Source: Gammaproteobacteria bacterium
GTDB lineage: Bacteria; Pseudomonadota; Gammaproteobacteria; JAKDMP01
Length of the DNA stretch: 32,562 nucleotides
Reading direction: 5' to 3'
NCBI GenBank assembly: GCA_030452225.1
Contig: JAKDMP010000007.1
Location: 1 to 32,562, forward strand
The notes under the pieces were generated by a model. The model was not told where the DNA came from, ran no database searches, and saw only the letters and a list, made by a program, of their open reading frames with translations. Within the stretch, counting starts at the first letter, position 1. Each line of letters begins with the position of its first letter. Made by a program: the position numbers and the translations under genes. This document shows, piece after piece, positions 1 to 7,087 of the stretch.

Positions 1-584
1 AGCGGCACTCCCTCATCGAGGGCGGTGTCGGTCATCTTGACGATGTCGCGCCAGGCCTCGGCCTTGGCCGCAAGCGCCGCGGCGAGTTCGCGCAGCGCGG
101 GCAGCAGCCGCGCGTTGGCGCCGATCGCCGTGGCCATGTACATCGCGGCCGGGAAGCTGTCGTTCGAGGATTGCGAGCGGTTGACGTGATCGTTCGGATG
201 CACCGGTTGCTTCGAGCCGAGCGGGGTGTCGGCGAACTGGCAGCAGCGGTTGGAAATCACCTCGTTCACATTCATGTTGAACTGGGTGCCGCTGCCGGTC
301 ATCCACACGTGCAGGGGGAACATGTCGGCGTGCTCGCCGGCGAGGATTTCGTCGCACACGCCGGCGATCAATTCGTGGCGCTCGTCGTCGAGGTACCCGC
401 CCGCGTGGTTGGCCCCGGCCGCCGCCTTCTTGAGCACGGCGTAGGCGTGGATCAACTCACGCGGGATGAGGTCCCGCCCGATGGAAAAATGCTCCAGCGA
501 GCGCTGCGTCTGCGCGCCCCAGAGCTTGTCCACGGGCACCTTGACCTTGCCCAGGCTGTCCGATTCTTGCCGAAATTCCGCCAT
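1..584 (-). CDS. fumC: Class II fumarate hydratase, N-terminal part (cut by window edge)
   Basis: Class II fumarase interconverts fumarate and L-malate in the TCA cycle as a cytosolic homotetramer. The minus-strand frame starts with ATG at 582-584 and stays open to the window edge, giving about 194 of the usual 460 or so residues. The N-terminus shows the family pattern [10 protein letters not shown] followed by LWGAQTQRS near residues 9-30. [14 protein letters not shown] lies near residue 105 and [14 protein letters not shown] near residue 138; these are substrate-site segments of the fumarase/aspartase superfamily. A GGGAG Shine-Dalgarno sequence sits 9 bases before the start. The catalytic serine loop lies beyond the window. 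The gene is divergent from the Spy-like gene, with 148 bases between the two starts. Aspartase and argininosuccinate lyase share the fold, but these exact N-terminal motifs favour fumarase. Confidence 0.95.
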   Translation of the reverse strand, partial: MAEFRQESDSLGKVKVPVDKLWGAQTQRSLEHFSIGRDLIPRELIHAYAVLKKAAAGANHAGGYLDDERHELIAGVCDEILAGEHADMFPLHVWMTGSGTQFNMNVNEVISNRCCQFADTPLGSKQPVHPNDHVNRSQSSNDSFPAAMYMATAIGANARLLPALRELAAALAAKAEAWRDIVKMTDTALDEGVP

Positions 585-732
585 GTATTGTTACTCCCTA
601 AACCCGCTGGCCACTGCGGGATACGGCCGCGCGAAGGCCTCATTGTACCTTGGCGGGCACTATTGCGATTTTGGTGATCTAATACCCTTGACGGGCATTG
701 GCCCGCCACCCATTTCAACGGAGAAAATTTCA

Positions 733-1230
733 ATGTACAAGTCCATCACGGGCGTCGTAGCGGTACTCGCACTCGCGGTCGCCGGCGCAGCCATCGCCCA
801 CCCCACTTCCAGCGGCAGTGCCCAGCCCACCAGTTCGATGGCCGGGCACACCCAGCCGCCGCAGCACAAGCAGGGGTTCCTGGACGAGTTGAAGGCCCGG
901 CTCAACATCACCTCGGCACAGGAGCCTGCCTGGAATGCCTTTGCCGAGGCCTTGAACAACATGCATTCGCGCAAGAGTTTCGGGATGCAGCACCGCTCAT
1001 CGAGCCTGGACGGCACCGCGGTCTTCGACCGCATGGCGGCATGGACGAAGGAACGTGCCGAGAGGGCGCAGGAACTGGCCAATGCGGCCGACAACCTGTA
1101 CGGTCAGCTTTCCGCCGAGCAGAAGGCCGCCTGGAACGAGACCATGCAGAGGATGCACGCCAAAAAAATGCGTCATCACATGGATGACTCCCACGGAATG
1201 AAAAGTTCGTCCGGCGGCGGCCACGGCTGA
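733..1230 (+). CDS. Spy/CpxP-like periplasmic LTxxQ-motif protein
   Basis: A predicted 165-residue exported protein. A signal peptide spans residues 1-22 (hydrophobic core VVAVLALAVAGAA, cleavage probably after AIA). Two degenerate LTxxQ-type segments are visible, LNITSAQEPAW (57-67) and LSAEQKAAW (126-134), inside a largely helical, charged body. This arrangement is typical of the Spy/CpxP family of periplasmic chaperones and metal or envelope-stress sensors. The C-terminus from about residue 142 is rich in His, Met, Lys and Gly, which could bind metal. The open frame extends upstream to 466, but ATG 733 is preferred because it has a GGAG sequence just upstream and begins the signal peptide. 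A hairpin terminator follows. Family membership is inferred from motif layout; the exact role is unknown. Confidence 0.75.
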   Translation: MYKSITGVVAVLALAVAGAAIAHPTSSGSAQPTSSMAGHTQPPQHKQGFLDELKARLNITSAQEPAWNAFAEALNNMHSRKSFGMQHRSSSLDGTAVFDRMAAWTKERAERAQELANAADNLYGQLSAEQKAAWNETMQRMHAKKMRHHMDDSHGMKSSSGGGHG

Positions 1231-1263
1231 AAGCCGCCGATCCGGCAACCAAACCCATGAAAT

Positions 1264-1300
1264 GGCCGCGGCCGCGCTCGGCGTGACCGCGGCCTTGTTT
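1264..1300 (+). terminator. Rho-independent terminator between convergent genes
   Basis: A perfect 8-bp stem, GGCCGCGG (1264-1271) with CCGCGGCC (1287-1294), encloses a 15-base loop and is followed by TTGTTT on the plus strand. It lies 33 bases after the Spy-like stop and just beyond the 3' end of the convergent M1 peptidase gene, so it may serve both. The T-tract is short and interrupted. Confidence 0.6.
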
Positions 1301-1322
1301 CAGGCGATGGACGGGCCGGTTT

Positions 1323-3206
1323 CTACCCGCTGGTCGAGGCGGGAGCGGCCTGCTGGTCCGTGGCGGAGGCAAACAGCGATTCCACCGCATGGCGGGTCAG
1401 CGGATGGTAGCCGGCTTTGGCCCTGGCATAGACCTGTTTCGCGAAGGCCAGCCCTTCCGGAGTCTGCACAAAGGCCTCGTACACCGGCATGGTCAGATAG
1501 AGCCGCCCGATGTGCGTCACGTGTTCGGCGGCGGCCGGCCACACGGCCTTGTCGCCGGCGGCGATGGCGCGCCGGTACCAGCGCATGCCGATCTCGGCGT
1601 TGGGCGTGCCGGTGAGATGCCAGGCGGCGTCGAGCGGCTTGATGCGATCGAGATCGGTCTCTTTCGGCAGACGGTTGAGAAAATACATCCACTCCTGCGT
1701 GTTCCAGTCGGCGGCATCGAGCTCGGCGGCGGGGAGTTTGCCTGCAAGGAAGGCTTCGCGCTGCCGGTCGATGGCGGCGAAAGCCTTGGAAGTCGGGAGC
1801 GACGCATCATCCGGGATGCCGGTGCCGTAGACCCATTCGGTAGCCTCGTCCCAGCTCATGTTGCCGGGGTATTTCTCGATCAGGTTCTTTTTCAGCCAGG
1901 CCATCATCTGTTCGGTAGTGATGCTGTGCCAGGCGAAGTGGTTGAAATAGCTTTTCAGCCAGGCATCGAAATGCCGGCGGCCGAAACGCTGTTCCAGCGT
2001 GCGCATGAACCACGATCCCTTGTCGTAGGCCACGCGGGTTCGGGCATCCTCGGCGCCGACGGGACGCGGTTCGGGCACCAGGCGCTGCGCGTTTTCGGGC
2101 ATGTCGTCAATGGTCGCCTTGAGCCGGCGCGCCGCCAGCAGAATTTCCTCGTTGGCCTGCTTTTCCCCGTACACCGCCTCGGTGATGCGCCCCTGGACGT
2201 AGGTGGTGATGCCCTCGTTCAGCCAGATGTCGCGCCAGCTCGCGGCGGTGACGAGGTTGCCCGCCCAGGAGTGCGCCAGCTCGTGCGCGATGAGCGAAAC
2301 CAGGCTCTTGTCGCCGACGATCGCGGTCGGCGTGGCGAAGGTCATGTTGGGGTTTTCCATGCCCCCGTAGGGGAAGGACGGCGGCAGCACGAGGATGTCG
2401 TAGCGGCCCCAGCGATAGGGGCCGTAGAGCGATTCCGCCGTCTCGATCATCTGCTCGGTGTCTTCGAACTCGTGGGCGGCCTTTTTGACCACGGACGGTT
2501 CCGCGTACACGGCCGTGCGCGGGCCGGTTTCGATGACGTCGATGTCGCCGGCGGCAATCGCCATGAGGTAGGAAGGTATCGGGTGCGGTTGCTCGAAGCG
2601 GAAGTCCCCGTCGAGCGGATGGTCGGGGTCGTTGATCGCGCTCATGATCACGCGCACGCCCGTGGGCGCGGTGATGTGCGCGTTCCAGGTAAAGCGGATG
2701 GCCGGGCTGTCCTGCAGCGGAATCCAGGAGCGCGCATGAATCGCTTCGGATTGCGAGTACATGAACGGCGCTTTCTTGTCGGCCGTCTGCGCCGGCGTGA
2801 GCCACTGGAGTCCCGTGGCATCGGGCGAGGTGCGGTAGGCGATGCGCACTTTTTCGGGCTGTTTCGGAGCGACTATGGTGAGCTTGCTGCCGAGAGGGGG
2901 TTCGGAATTCGCCAGGTTGAAATCGAGCGGACGGGTCTCGCCACCGGGTCCCAGCGCCGTCACGCTTTTTATGGCGAGATCGCGCGTGTCGAGCACCAGA
3001 TTTTGCGCTTCGGGATCCTTCCAGTCCAGGCTCAGGGTAGCGGTGCCGCTCAATCGCTGCGCCTTGAAATCGAGATTGAGGTCGAGGTCAAGATGGCGGA
3101 TCTGCACCTTGCCGGGTTGCGCCCAGGAGTACGGATCGTTCGCCTGGGCCACGAGCGGTAGAAGGAGCAGGGCCAAGGCAAGAGCGGCGCAGGAAGGCAA
3201 TCGCAT
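1323..3206 (-). CDS. Exported M1 family zinc aminopeptidase, leukotriene-A4-hydrolase-like
   Basis: A 627-residue zinc metallopeptidase of family M1. Residues 1-22 form a signal peptide ending VAQA. The substrate-N-terminus motif GGMEN is at 281-285. The zinc site is HELAH at 308-312 with the third ligand E331 in WLNEG, and Y394 (in VAYDKG) is the likely transition-state tyrosine. Length and a C-terminal helical domain (about 480-615, ending AGYHPLTRHAVESLFA) match the LTA4H/aminopeptidase B branch rather than the longer PepN branch. Where LTA4H has an Arg-x-Lys carboxylate-binding pair, this protein reads R568-L-Y570, so the lysine appears replaced. The start has AGAGGAG 8 bases upstream. 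It is the last gene of a minus-strand run, 35 bases after DUF2891. Periplasmic peptide trimming is the likely role. Confidence 0.92.
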   Translation of the reverse strand: MRLPSCAALALALLLLPLVAQANDPYSWAQPGKVQIRHLDLDLNLDFKAQRLSGTATLSLDWKDPEAQNLVLDTRDLAIKSVTALGPGGETRPLDFNLANSEPPLGSKLTIVAPKQPEKVRIAYRTSPDATGLQWLTPAQTADKKAPFMYSQSEAIHARSWIPLQDSPAIRFTWNAHITAPTGVRVIMSAINDPDHPLDGDFRFEQPHPIPSYLMAIAAGDIDVIETGPRTAVYAEPSVVKKAAHEFEDTEQMIETAESLYGPYRWGRYDILVLPPSFPYGGMENPNMTFATPTAIVGDKSLVSLIAHELAHSWAGNLVTAASWRDIWLNEGITTYVQGRITEAVYGEKQANEEILLAARRLKATIDDMPENAQRLVPEPRPVGAEDARTRVAYDKGSWFMRTLEQRFGRRHFDAWLKSYFNHFAWHSITTEQMMAWLKKNLIEKYPGNMSWDEATEWVYGTGIPDDASLPTSKAFAAIDRQREAFLAGKLPAAELDAADWNTQEWMYFLNRLPKETDLDRIKPLDAAWHLTGTPNAEIGMRWYRRAIAAGDKAVWPAAAEHVTHIGRLYLTMPVYEAFVQTPEGLAFAKQVYARAKAGYHPLTRHAVESLFASATDQQAAPASTSG

Positions 3207-3241
3207 GAAGCATCTCCTCTACAGGTAGAATTTGAATCGGC

Positions 3242-4231
3242 TCAGTGGCTCAGGTGGTAGACCGCGAAGCTGGGAATCCAGTGGCTGGCGCCATAGTCTT
3301 CGCGCCGCGCGGCGGCGAGGCCGGCCTCCTGATGAAGCATCATAACCGTCCGCAGCGAGTCGCGGCGGGGATTGCCGTCCGGCAAGCGGCGCTCGATTTC
3401 GGCGAGCATCCAGGCGCGGCTCAGGTGGAGCCCGCCGAGGTGTGCCAGTTTGTAATCTCCATTCTCGGGCGCCGTGGCCGGCTGGAGATCGCGTAGTTCG
3501 TCGCCCGGCAGAAACCCCGCGAGCCAGTCGGCGAAGGCGTCGGGCGCGACGATTCGAGCCATGAGCGCGGCTTCGGCCAGCGCCGGCGAGACGAAATCCT
3601 GCCCGGAAGGCTCGAACGCGAAGGTGGCACCGCGGTCGTCCGCGTAGAAACGGAGCGAAGCCGCCTGTATCTCGTCGATGAGCTTGTCGTCGCCGACGTT
3701 GCGCGCCCAGTCGAGCATGAGGGCCAGGGAAAAAGCGCTGTTGGCATGCTCGCCGGAACGCACCGGACAGGGCATGACGCCCAGCCACGCGGGGATGCGC
3801 TCGGCGATGAGCGCCGTCAGCGGTGCGAGCGCGGCACGCTCGGCGGGGAAGGCTTCGAGTTCGGCGTCGAGGACGAGCAGCCAGGCCCAACCGTAGGGGC
3901 GCTCGAAGGGTTCGCGGCCCGGCGCCCGGAAGTAGTCGCACTCGGCTTTGATGCGGGCGGGCGTCAGGTGCTCCTCGAGTATCGCGCGCGCCTGCGGCGC
4001 AAAATCGGCGTCGGGAAACAGTCGGATCAGCCGCGCGAGAAGCCAGTGGTTGTGGACCGCCGAATGCCAGTCCAGGGCGCCGTAAAAGGCCGGGTGCAGG
4101 GCGCGCGGCGGGCGTGCGTCCGCGGCTTCGTTCAGAAAGTGGGTAATGTGGTTGGGAAATTCGCGCCCGAGCGCCCCGCAGGCCGCGGCCGCAAAGCGCC
4201 TCGACAGCGCTTCGTCAAGTGCCGTCGGCAT
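3242..4231 (-). CDS. DUF2891 family protein
   Basis: A 329-residue protein that I place in the DUF2891 family by its overall pattern: ALHPAFYGALDWHSAVHNHW near residues 45-64, RPYGWAWLLVLD near 115-126, SGEHANSAFSLALM near 160-173 and a C-terminal HWIPSFAVYHLSH. It has no signal peptide or membrane segment and is rich in Trp, His and acidic residues in a helical context. The biochemical role is unknown. ATG at 4231 is chosen because it begins the recognisable domain. It overlaps the 3' end of the phosphoribosyltransferase gene by 17 bases and has no strong Shine-Dalgarno sequence of its own, so translation is probably coupled. The open frame continues upstream inside the phosphoribosyltransferase gene, but that extension looks like frame shadow. 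Confidence 0.82.
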   Translation of the reverse strand: MPTALDEALSRRFAAAACGALGREFPNHITHFLNEAADARPPRALHPAFYGALDWHSAVHNHWLLARLIRLFPDADFAPQARAILEEHLTPARIKAECDYFRAPGREPFERPYGWAWLLVLDAELEAFPAERAALAPLTALIAERIPAWLGVMPCPVRSGEHANSAFSLALMLDWARNVGDDKLIDEIQAASLRFYADDRGATFAFEPSGQDFVSPALAEAALMARIVAPDAFADWLAGFLPGDELRDLQPATAPENGDYKLAHLGGLHLSRAWMLAEIERRLPDGNPRRDSLRTVMMLHQEAGLAAARREDYGASHWIPSFAVYHLSH

Positions 4232-4781
4232 GCGTATCGGTGAACAGGGGCAGATGAGCCAACGAGATGACCTCTTTCCAGTTTGCCTGATCGCCCTCGG
4301 TACAGATGGCCGCCTCGGCCACCACTTCGCCGCCGGCGAGGGCGATGAGGTCGCGTACGCCCTTGAGGGTGGAGCCGGTGCTGACGACGTCATCGACGAT
4401 GGCAATGCGGGCGCCCTGGATCAGGCCGCGGTCCTTTTCATCGAGGTAAAGCGTCTGGTTCGCGCCCGTGGTGATCGAGTGCGTCGTCGCCGAAAGCGCT
4501 TCGCCCATGTAGGATTTGCAGGATTTCCTCAGCACCACGTAGGGGAGGCGCATACGCGCGGCGAGCATGCAGGCAAGCGGAATGCTCTTTGCCTCCGGCG
4601 TCACCAGGACATGCGGCGATTTCTCCGCGAGCCGTGGTGCGAGTTCCACGCAGGCGGCTTCGACCAGTTCGACGTCGCCGAGGATATTGAGCACCGCGAT
4701 GCGCAGACCGGGTTTGACTTCGAACAGCGGCAGGTCGCGGCGCAGCGAGCCGATCGTAAGCGGATGGGTTTTTGTGGTCAT
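4215..4781 (-). CDS. Purine-type phosphoribosyltransferase family protein
   Basis: A 188-residue type I phosphoribosyltransferase. The PRPP-binding loop is unmistakable at about 126-138 (IAIVDDVVSTGST: hydrophobic strand, two acidic residues, then TGST). TPEAKSIPLA (61-70) and the LRKSCKSYMGEA segment (84-95) resemble adenine/xanthine phosphoribosyltransferases, which make a nucleotide from a free base and PRPP. The substrate cannot be fixed by eye; the sequence is not a close match to canonical Apt or PyrE. ATG 4781 is chosen over an upstream extension to 4811 because AAGGGA lies 8 bases before it. It is the first gene of a probable operon with DUF2891 and the M1 peptidase. Confidence 0.85.
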   Translation of the reverse strand: MTTKTHPLTIGSLRRDLPLFEVKPGLRIAVLNILGDVELVEAACVELAPRLAEKSPHVLVTPEAKSIPLACMLAARMRLPYVVLRKSCKSYMGEALSATTHSITTGANQTLYLDEKDRGLIQGARIAIVDDVVSTGSTLKGVRDLIALAGGEVVAEAAICTEGDQANWKEVISLAHLPLFTDTHADGT

Positions 4782-4888
4782 GCAAGCGTCCCTTGAATCT
4801 GCCGACACCATTGTATGGAACTTTTGAATTACTCCGTCATGGCAGCCGGGCCCACCGCTGTCCGGAGAAGCCTGGGAGTCAATTTACC

Positions 4889-4989
4889 CGTCATGCCGGC
4901 GAAGGCCGGCATCCAGTATGGAAATGAATCCCGGCTGCAGCCGGGATATGTATCAAAACTGGGCCCCGGCTTTCGCCGGAGTGACGGAA
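4889..4989. repeat. Palindromic intergenic repeat, copy 1 (matches 27605-27675)
   Basis: Three hairpins in tandem. ATGCCGGC/GCCGGCAT is at 4893-4912, a fully symmetrical 20-mer at 4928-4947 (ATCCCGGC, TGCA, GCCGGGAT), and CCGGC/GCCGG is at 4966-4979, followed by GTGACGGAA. The segment from about 4921 to 4988 closely matches 27605-27675, including GGGCCCCGGCTTTCGCCGG. It lies immediately 3' of the AcuI-type gene stop and upstream of the phosphoribosyltransferase gene, where it may act in termination or mRNA protection. Confidence 0.85.
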
Positions 4990-4994
4990 CTGGA

Positions 4995-5993
4995 TTACGG
5001 AATGTGGACGAGCGTGCGGCCGAGCGGCCCCTTCCCGTCCATCAAAAGCTCGACTGAACGCATGACCTGTTCGAGTGCAATCTCCTCGCCTGCGATATCG
5101 TCGAGCGCGGCCGGTTTGAGGTCCGTGGCCAGTCGCTCCCAGAGCGTTTCGCGCAGCGCGCGCGGCGTTGCCATCGAATTGATACCGAGCAGACTCACCC
5201 CGCGAAGGATAAAGGGGAAAACGGTGGCCTGGAACTTTGCGCCGCCGGCATTGCCGATGGCCGCGACATTGCCCCACCAGTCGATCACGGGGAAAAGTCG
5301 CGCGAGGGTGTCGCCGCCGACGGTGTCGAGAGCACCGGCAAAGCGCGCGCTTTCGAGCGGCTTGTCGCCGAAATCGGCCTCGCGTGACAGGATGATCTCC
5401 TCGGCACCAAGCTCCCCGAGCCACTTTTGCGCCTCGGGCTTGCCGCTCATGGCGACGACTTTGTAGCCGCGGCCTGCGAGCATGGCGACGGCAAGACTGC
5501 CCACGCCGCCGCTGGCGCCGGTGACCAGTATCGGACCGCCCCCGGGCGCTTGGCCGTTGATCTCCATGCGGTGGATGGCGAGCGCGGCGGTAAAGCCCGC
5601 GGTGCCGAGCTGCATGGCGCTGCGGGTGTCGAGCCCCGAGGGAATGGCGATGACGTGTTTCGCGGCAACGCGTACCCGGCCTGCGAAACCGCCGTCGGTT
5701 CGCTCGCCGATGCCCGAACCGGTCACGAGTACGGCGTCGCCGGGCCCGAAGGCCGGATCGTCGCTGGTCTCGACCCGGCCGGCGACGTCGATGCCCGCGA
5801 CGAGCGGGTAGTGGCGCATGATCTTGCCGCGCCCCGAAAGGGCGAGCGCGTCCTTGTAGTTGAGGCTCGAATACTCGGCGCGAATGACGATCTCGCCGGG
5901 GCTCAGCTCATCCGGCGTGAGGCGGTCCAGGCGCGCCTCGATCCCCTCTCCCGCGCGCTGAACCCGCCAGGCCGGAAAGGCGCGGGAATTCAC
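4995..5993 (-). CDS. acuI: YhdH/AcuI-family NADPH quinone oxidoreductase (acrylyl-CoA reductase type)
   Basis: A 332-residue zinc-independent medium-chain dehydrogenase/reductase. YSSLNYKDALALSGRGK (41-57) and YPLVAGIDVAG (62-72) are typical of the YhdH/YhfP/AcuI group. The Rossmann glycine motif is VTGASGGVGS (157-166). Family members reduce acryloyl-CoA to propionyl-CoA with NADPH, or related enones. The start is GTG at 5991-5993, and it overlaps the upstream MBL-fold stop by four bases (GTGA), so the two genes are translationally coupled. The stop is followed within a few bases by the palindromic repeat. The symbol is by family resemblance; yhdH would be an equally acceptable name. Confidence 0.9.
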   Translation of the reverse strand: MNSRAFPAWRVQRAGEGIEARLDRLTPDELSPGEIVIRAEYSSLNYKDALALSGRGKIMRHYPLVAGIDVAGRVETSDDPAFGPGDAVLVTGSGIGERTDGGFAGRVRVAAKHVIAIPSGLDTRSAMQLGTAGFTAALAIHRMEINGQAPGGGPILVTGASGGVGSLAVAMLAGRGYKVVAMSGKPEAQKWLGELGAEEIILSREADFGDKPLESARFAGALDTVGGDTLARLFPVIDWWGNVAAIGNAGGAKFQATVFPFILRGVSLLGINSMATPRALRETLWERLATDLKPAALDDIAGEEIALEQVMRSVELLMDGKGPLGRTLVHIP

Positions 5994-6961
5994 TGTGCGC
6001 GTTCGCGTTGGCGGGCCAGCCGCTCGCGCCAGGCGAGAAGCCCTGCGGCGTTGAGGTTCATGTCCATTTCCAGCCAGGTTTCGCGTGTCTCGGCTTCGAT
6101 CTGCGTGCCGTGTTCCTCGAGCCGCCCGGCGAGATAGTCATGCAGTGCGTGGCGAATGCGATTCCTGGCGTCTTCGTCGTTCTCGTGCTCTCTGGCGATC
6201 TCGACGTAACGATCCACGCAGGCGTGGAGGTCGGCGGCCAGCCGCTCGATGTCGGTCACCCGGCTGTAGTGGGTGAGAAACACGGCGCGCGGGCTCAATG
6301 CCGTGATGCGATCGATCGAGGCATGCATCTGGTCGGGATCAAACTGGGTCGGCGTGGTGGCGGGGAAAATGAAAGGCTCGCCCGCAGGGTTATCGAAGAC
6401 GCGGTAGGCAATGCCGAAGATGTCGCCGGCGAACACCGATTTTGCGGTTTCATCGTGGATCGCCACGTGGTGCAGGGCATGGCCCGGCGTGTGCAGAAAA
6501 CGAAACGGCGAATCGTCGAGCCGGATTGTCTCGCCGTCCTCGACGCTGCGGATGCGTTCGGCGGGGATCGGTACGAGTTCGCCGTAAAGCGTGTCGTACA
6601 CCTGGTTGCCGTAAGTCGCGCGCGTGCCGGCCTCGAGCTGGCCCGTATCGCTCAGGTGCGGCGCCCCCTTCGGGTGCACTACGCAGGTGGCATGGGGCAG
6701 CGCTTCCATGAGCCGGCCGGCGCCGCCGGCGTGATCTAGATGTATATGGGTGAGAAACAAGTAGTCCACCGCCTCGGGGGCGACTTCCAGCGCCTTGAGG
6801 GCGGCGAGCAGGTACGGCACCGAGTGGTTGGTGCCGCAGTCCACGAAGGCGGCATGGCCGTTTCGTACCACCAGGTGCGATGCGTCGAGGCGCGGGCGCA
6901 CATAGTCGGTGTCGATCGCGTAGATGCCGCGCGCGTAGCTGTCGAGGGTGACGTCGCTCAT
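5990..6961 (-). CDS. MBL-fold metallo-hydrolase
   Basis: A 323-residue cytosolic metallo-beta-lactamase-fold hydrolase. The dinuclear metal motif THIHLDHAGG covers residues 71-80 (H72, H74, D76, H77). Later ligands are visible in HTPGHALHH, in FAGDIFG and in LTHYS. A C-terminal helical extension of about 80 residues, rich in Arg and Glu, resembles the C-terminal domain of some thioesterase or glyoxalase II-like MBL proteins. ATG 6961 is chosen over the longer frame to 7033 because CGGAGG stands 5 bases before it. Pairing with the acryloyl-CoA-reductase-like gene through a GTGA overlap makes a thioester-type substrate plausible, but that is inference. Confidence 0.88.
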   Translation of the reverse strand: MSDVTLDSYARGIYAIDTDYVRPRLDASHLVVRNGHAAFVDCGTNHSVPYLLAALKALEVAPEAVDYLFLTHIHLDHAGGAGRLMEALPHATCVVHPKGAPHLSDTGQLEAGTRATYGNQVYDTLYGELVPIPAERIRSVEDGETIRLDDSPFRFLHTPGHALHHVAIHDETAKSVFAGDIFGIAYRVFDNPAGEPFIFPATTPTQFDPDQMHASIDRITALSPRAVFLTHYSRVTDIERLAADLHACVDRYVEIAREHENDEDARNRIRHALHDYLAGRLEEHGTQIEAETRETWLEMDMNLNAAGLLAWRERLARQRERAQ

Positions 6962-7026
6962 TTTGCCTCCGAAGTCCTGCCGCAATCCTCCATTTTCGAT
7001 TTTACACCGGGGCTTGCGACATATTG

Positions 7027-7055
7027 TTGACAAGCGCGGGCGGAAAAGCTACATT
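7027..7055 (+). promoter_or_regulatory. Sigma-70-type promoter for the DUF945 gene
   Basis: A perfect -35 TTGACA (7027-7032) and a -10-like TACATT (7050-7055, 4 of 6) are separated by the optimal 17 bases. The predicted transcription start near 7062 precedes the GGGGAGG ribosome site and the ATG at 7088. The region also lies upstream of the divergent MBL-fold gene. Confidence 0.65.
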
Positions 7056-7087
7056 TCCCGTGGTTGATCGGCCCGGGGAGGCTTCCC

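Noticed and set aside
1389-3161. A 590-codon open frame opposite the first M1 peptidase
   Set aside because: Antisense shadow of a clear M1 gene; composition is typical of reverse-strand GC frames and no motif is present.
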